In this document: one piece after another, positions 61,741 through 64,000 of the stretch
Layout: the number at the start of each line of letters is the position of its first letter
How positions within the stretch are numbered: position 1 is the first letter of the stretch
NCBI RefSeq assembly: GCF_011777505.1
Contig: NZ_JAATJT010000001.1
Location: 1,550,001-1,614,000, forward strand
Source of the DNA: Gaetbulibacter sp. S0825
GTDB lineage: Bacteria > Bacteroidota > Bacteroidia > Flavobacteriales > Flavobacteriaceae
Reading direction: 5' to 3'
DNA: 64,000 nt
Notes under the pieces: generated by a model
Database searches by the model: none
What the model saw: the letters and a program-made list of their open reading frames with translations, nothing else
What the model was told of the DNA's origin: nothing
Position numbers and translations under genes: made by a program

Positions 61741-61748
61741 CAAATATA
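61741..61748 (-). promoter_or_regulatory. Predicted -7 element (TATATTTG) of tRNA-Lys
   Basis: An exact TAnnTTTG match on the minus strand, 25 bases before the mature tRNA. Confidence 0.5.
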
Positions 61749-61845
61749 AAATGTTTAATTAATAAAACAATACTTTTTGTATATAAATTTCGTTTTTTTG
61801 TAATACCCAAACCTAGGGTTTTAATAATCAATATAAATACAAAAA

Positions 61846-62367
61846 ATGATTATAGTTTTAATGGGATATATGGCCTCTGGTAAGTCTTTTGTAGGAAAGG
61901 TTTTAGCAAAAAAAATAGGCTTTGATTTTATTGATCTTGATACTTATATTGAAAAAAGAGAAGGTAAAACTATAAATGATATTTTTGAATCTTCTGGAGA
62001 AATCCATTTTAGAAAAATTGAAACTAAGTATTTAAGGGAGGTTTTGGATTTAAAAACCAACATAGTTTTTTCTCTTGGAGGTGGAACTCCGTGTTATGGA
62101 AATAACTTGAGCATAATTAAAAGTGACTCTAAGGTAATTTCTTTCTATCTAAATACAACTATTGATACAATTGTTTCTCGTCTTGAAAATGAAAAGTCTA
62201 AGCGCCCTTTGGTTGCAAGATTTAAGTCTAAGGATGAATTACAAGAGTTTATTGGTAAACATCTTTTTGAGCGAAGTTATTTTTACAATCAAGCCAATTT
62301 TGTAATAAAAAATGACAAAAATTTTGTTGATGATATCATCGAGGATATTATTGTAAAGCTATTTTAA
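61846..62367 (+). CDS. aroK: Shikimate kinase
   Basis: A 173-residue cytoplasmic enzyme, shikimate to shikimate-3-phosphate in aromatic amino-acid synthesis. P-loop GYMASGKSFVGK (about residues 7-18), FIDLDTYIEKREG with the Mg-binding Asp, HFRKIETKYL (substrate Arg), SLGGGTPCY (the GGG substrate loop) and the lid RPLVA are present. Length and order are standard. The end overlaps the convergent phosphoribosyltransferase by nine bases. Confidence 0.96.
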   Translation: MIIVLMGYMASGKSFVGKVLAKKIGFDFIDLDTYIEKREGKTINDIFESSGEIHFRKIETKYLREVLDLKTNIVFSLGGGTPCYGNNLSIIKSDSKVISFYLNTTIDTIVSRLENEKSKRPLVARFKSKDELQEFIGKHLFERSYFYNQANFVIKNDKNFVDDIIEDIIVKLF

Positions 62368-62862
62368 AACAGCTTCAAACTCTTTTCCTATAAGATTAAT
62401 TTCTACATGTTCGTGCAAAGAGGTAGATAGAGAAATGCCTTTAAAATCAGCTTTCACAGGATATTTTTTGTGATTTCTATTTATTAAAACAGCCGTTTTA
62501 AACTGTTTTAGAGGCACATTTAAAAAATGTTTTACGCCATAAATTAATGTGGTTCCAGAGTTTAAAACATCATCGATTAGCACTATGGATTTATTTGTAT
62601 AATCTTCAGGCGAAATAGAGGTTTTTATTTCAGTTAGGGGATTTTTTTTATCTATAGTAACCTTGCACAATAATGGTTCAATATTTGATATTTTTTTAAG
62701 TGTAATCTTTAGTTTTTTAGCCAATATATATCCATTGCTTTCTATTCCAGCTAAAATCACTTCTTTTTCATCGACATTACATTCGTAGATTTGGTATGCA
62801 ATACGTTTTATTTTATGATTGATTTCTTTATGCGATAGAATATTATTTTGTTCCAGTGCCAT
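62359..62862 (-). CDS. Phosphoribosyltransferase (PyrR-like type I)
   Basis: A 167-residue PRTase with the PRPP-binding signature SIVLIDDVLNSGTTLIYG (about residues 91-108) and an N-terminal hood AGIESNGYILAKKL. The substrate base cannot be read from sequence: PyrR-like, hypoxanthine or uracil types share this pattern. Its ATG overlaps the stop of the methyltransferase gene by one base (TAATG), so they are coupled. Confidence 0.88.
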   Translation of the reverse strand: MALEQNNILSHKEINHKIKRIAYQIYECNVDEKEVILAGIESNGYILAKKLKITLKKISNIEPLLCKVTIDKKNPLTEIKTSISPEDYTNKSIVLIDDVLNSGTTLIYGVKHFLNVPLKQFKTAVLINRNHKKYPVKADFKGISLSTSLHEHVEINLIGKEFEAVLK

Positions 62863-63452
62863 TAGTGGTTATTTTTTTCAAAGATAAAAAACTGTTCTTT
62901 ATGTTCTCTTGGTTTTATTGAGTTATATGATTTTTCCAATGTATTAATTTTGAAAACTGAAGAAAATAAATTTAAATATTCAGTTTTACTTCCACCAAAA
63001 GGAGGTCCTTCTTTAGTTAGTTCAAAATTAAAAAGTAGTCCAACCAATTTTCCATTCTCCTCAAGTAATTCATTCATTTTATTGGAGTAGTTTTTTCTTA
63101 GATTTGGTTGTAAAGCACAAAAAAAAGTTTGTTCTATTATTAAATCAAAAGAATCTTTTAACTCAAAAAAATCTTTATTTATTAATTGTTCATTTGGAAA
63201 GTCAGTCAATCTCTTTTTTAAATTGATTAGTGGTTGATTAGCTATATCTAATACAAATACATTTTTAAACCCTTTTTTCCATAAATATTCAGCTTCATAA
63301 CTATTACCAGCCCCAGGGATAAGTATTTTTAAATCTTTATTAGTTAATTGATCTATATACGTTTTTATAGGTAGAGAAACATGACCAACATCCCAACCAG
63401 TTTTATTTTCACGATAACGGTGTTCCCAAAAGCTTTTATTCAACTTCTTCAT
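62862..63452 (-). CDS. TPMT-like SAM-dependent methyltransferase
   Basis: The 196-residue class I methyltransferase begins with the TPMT hallmark FWEHRYRENKTGWDVG (about residues 8-23) and motif I ILIPGAGNSYEAEYL (about 43-57). In eukaryotes thiopurine S-methyltransferase; bacterial relatives methylate thiols, tellurite or selenite. The actual acceptor is unknown. It overlaps the S4 gene end by 17 bases, so the three genes down to 62359 form an operon. Confidence 0.9.
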   Translation of the reverse strand: MKKLNKSFWEHRYRENKTGWDVGHVSLPIKTYIDQLTNKDLKILIPGAGNSYEAEYLWKKGFKNVFVLDIANQPLINLKKRLTDFPNEQLINKDFFELKDSFDLIIEQTFFCALQPNLRKNYSNKMNELLEENGKLVGLLFNFELTKEGPPFGGSKTEYLNLFSSVFKINTLEKSYNSIKPREHKEQFFIFEKNNH

Positions 63453-63819
63453 CAGTATCTTCTAAATAATCTTCAATATTTCTTCTATCTTTTTTGGTTG
63501 GTCTACCAGTCCCTTTTTTTCTATAATAATCTTTAGAATATTTCAGTAATTCTTGGGCTTCAAAAGCTTCTCTAGGGGTTGTATCTGTCCTGTAAATATC
63601 TACTAATTTAGCTCCAACCCTATTAGGTGGAATATCATTAACTGTTAGTTTATAGTTGATTTGATTTTTTCTAAGCTCGATAACATCAGTAGCATATACT
63701 TCTCGACTGGGCTTTACTATTTGGCCATTGACTTTAATATGCCCTTTTTTACAAGCAGTTGTTGCTATATTTCGGGTTTTATAATATCTAACACACCAAA
63801 GGTACTTGTCTATTCGCAT
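63436..63819 (-). CDS. Hsp15-like S4-domain RNA-binding protein
   Basis: A protein of about 127 residues. S4 domain (about 1-65): MRIDKYLWCVRYYKTRNIAT, KKGHIKVNGQIVKPSREV. The C-terminal tail is basic then acidic (KKGTGRPTKKDRR...EDTDEEVE). Hsp15 rescues stalled 50S subunits with nascent chains; the role here is by family. The start at 63819 gives the canonical MRIDKYLW; a further-upstream in-frame ATG (63897) would add a hydrophobic, atypical stretch and is rejected. Confidence 0.93.
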   Translation of the reverse strand: MRIDKYLWCVRYYKTRNIATTACKKGHIKVNGQIVKPSREVYATDVIELRKNQINYKLTVNDIPPNRVGAKLVDIYRTDTTPREAFEAQELLKYSKDYYRKKGTGRPTKKDRRNIEDYLEDTDEEVE

Positions 63820-63898
63820 AAAAAATGTAAAAACTACGTTAATGTTATGATACAAAAATATTATAAAATTGTATCTTGCAGCACAAAAAATTAGCAAT

Positions 63899-64000
63899 AT
63901 GAAATTTAGATATTATTTATTAGCACTTTTAAGCTTGTCGCTAATGTTTAATGCATGTAATAAATCTGAAGATGATGACCCTACAGAGCCCACTAATGTT
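63899..64000 (+). CDS. Lipoprotein N-terminus, partial (runs past the window)
   Basis: Only 34 codons are visible: a lipoprotein signal peptide (MKFRYYLLALLSLSLMFNAC, lipobox FNAC) followed by a charged linker (NKSEDDDPTEPTNV). The window ends inside the gene; the family cannot be told. A TATCTTGC element 21 bases upstream loosely fits the -7 consensus. Confidence 0.75.
   Translation, partial: MKFRYYLLALLSLSLMFNACNKSEDDDPTEPTNV

Overview
The window is low-G+C chromosomal DNA from a member of the Bacteroidota, most likely a marine, pigmented Flavobacteriaceae. The evidence is: type IX secretion (T9SS) C-terminal sorting domains on secreted proteins, a TonB-dependent receptor with an STN domain followed by a DUF4249 lipoprotein, DUF3276 and DUF6090 proteins, a mitochondrial-type aconitase, a crtI-crtB-crtZ-crtY carotenoid cluster, almost no Shine-Dalgarno sequences, and many promoters of the Bacteroidota TAnnTTTG (-7) type. 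I cannot name the species from the sequence. There is no rRNA, CRISPR array, insertion sequence, phage or integrase; almost all of it reads as ordinary chromosome.

Layout. 0.2-6.5 kb: recQ, a cyclophilin-FKBP fusion, two tandem tiny secreted proteins, a bacillithiol-transferase-like DinB protein, a GNAT and a peroxiredoxin-like protein. 6.7-13.2 kb: a four-gene envelope operon (unknown secreted protein, TonB receptor, DUF4249 lipoprotein, macroglobulin-like protein). 13.2-26 kb: csaA, a bile-acid/sodium symporter-family protein, an acyltransferase, an M14 carboxypeptidase, a PUR-alpha-like protein, an ABC half-transporter, leucine dehydrogenase, nusB-DUF1573-yajC, and pepT with a DinB gene. 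26-31 kb: pyrD, two T9SS cargo proteins (M43 metalloprotease, spondin-domain protein) and an HMG-CoA lyase. 31.2-34.2 kb: porin, FMN-binding protein, four-helix membrane protein, ferritin and a damaged Cys-rich mini-gene. 34.3-35.8 kb: guaB. 35.9-43.3 kb: a minus-strand block of mainly exported enzymes (alpha-L-fucosidase, serine hydrolase, Tat-exported PLP enzyme, dipeptidase). 43.5-48.7 kb: three consecutive parvulin-type chaperone genes and a MoxR ATPase. 48.9-56.5 kb: aconitase, a Crp/Fnr regulator, a duplicated RskA-like lipoprotein, two tandem OmpA-type barrels with exchanged C-termini, and a TlpA-like thioredoxin. 56.4-61.4 kb: carotenoid genes crtY, crtZ, crtB, crtI under a CarH-like B12-binding MerR regulator. 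61.5-64 kb: tRNA-Leu(GAG), tRNA-Lys(UUU), aroK, a phosphoribosyltransferase, a TPMT-like methyltransferase, an Hsp15-like S4 protein and the start of a lipoprotein.

How genes work together. The best-supported system is the light/B12 carotenoid module: the regulator has both the W-x9-EH and the E-x-H-x-x-G signatures of CarH-type photoreceptors, and a perfect 11-bp inverted repeat lies across the promoter and start codon of crtI. A second candidate is the porin/flavoprotein/membrane protein/ferritin group, which may be an iron or extracytoplasmic electron-transfer unit (inference). Leucine dehydrogenase and HMG-CoA lyase mark leucine catabolism. The parvulin trio, the cyclophilin-FKBP fusion, YajC and the OmpA pair belong to outer-membrane biogenesis and cell-wall attachment.
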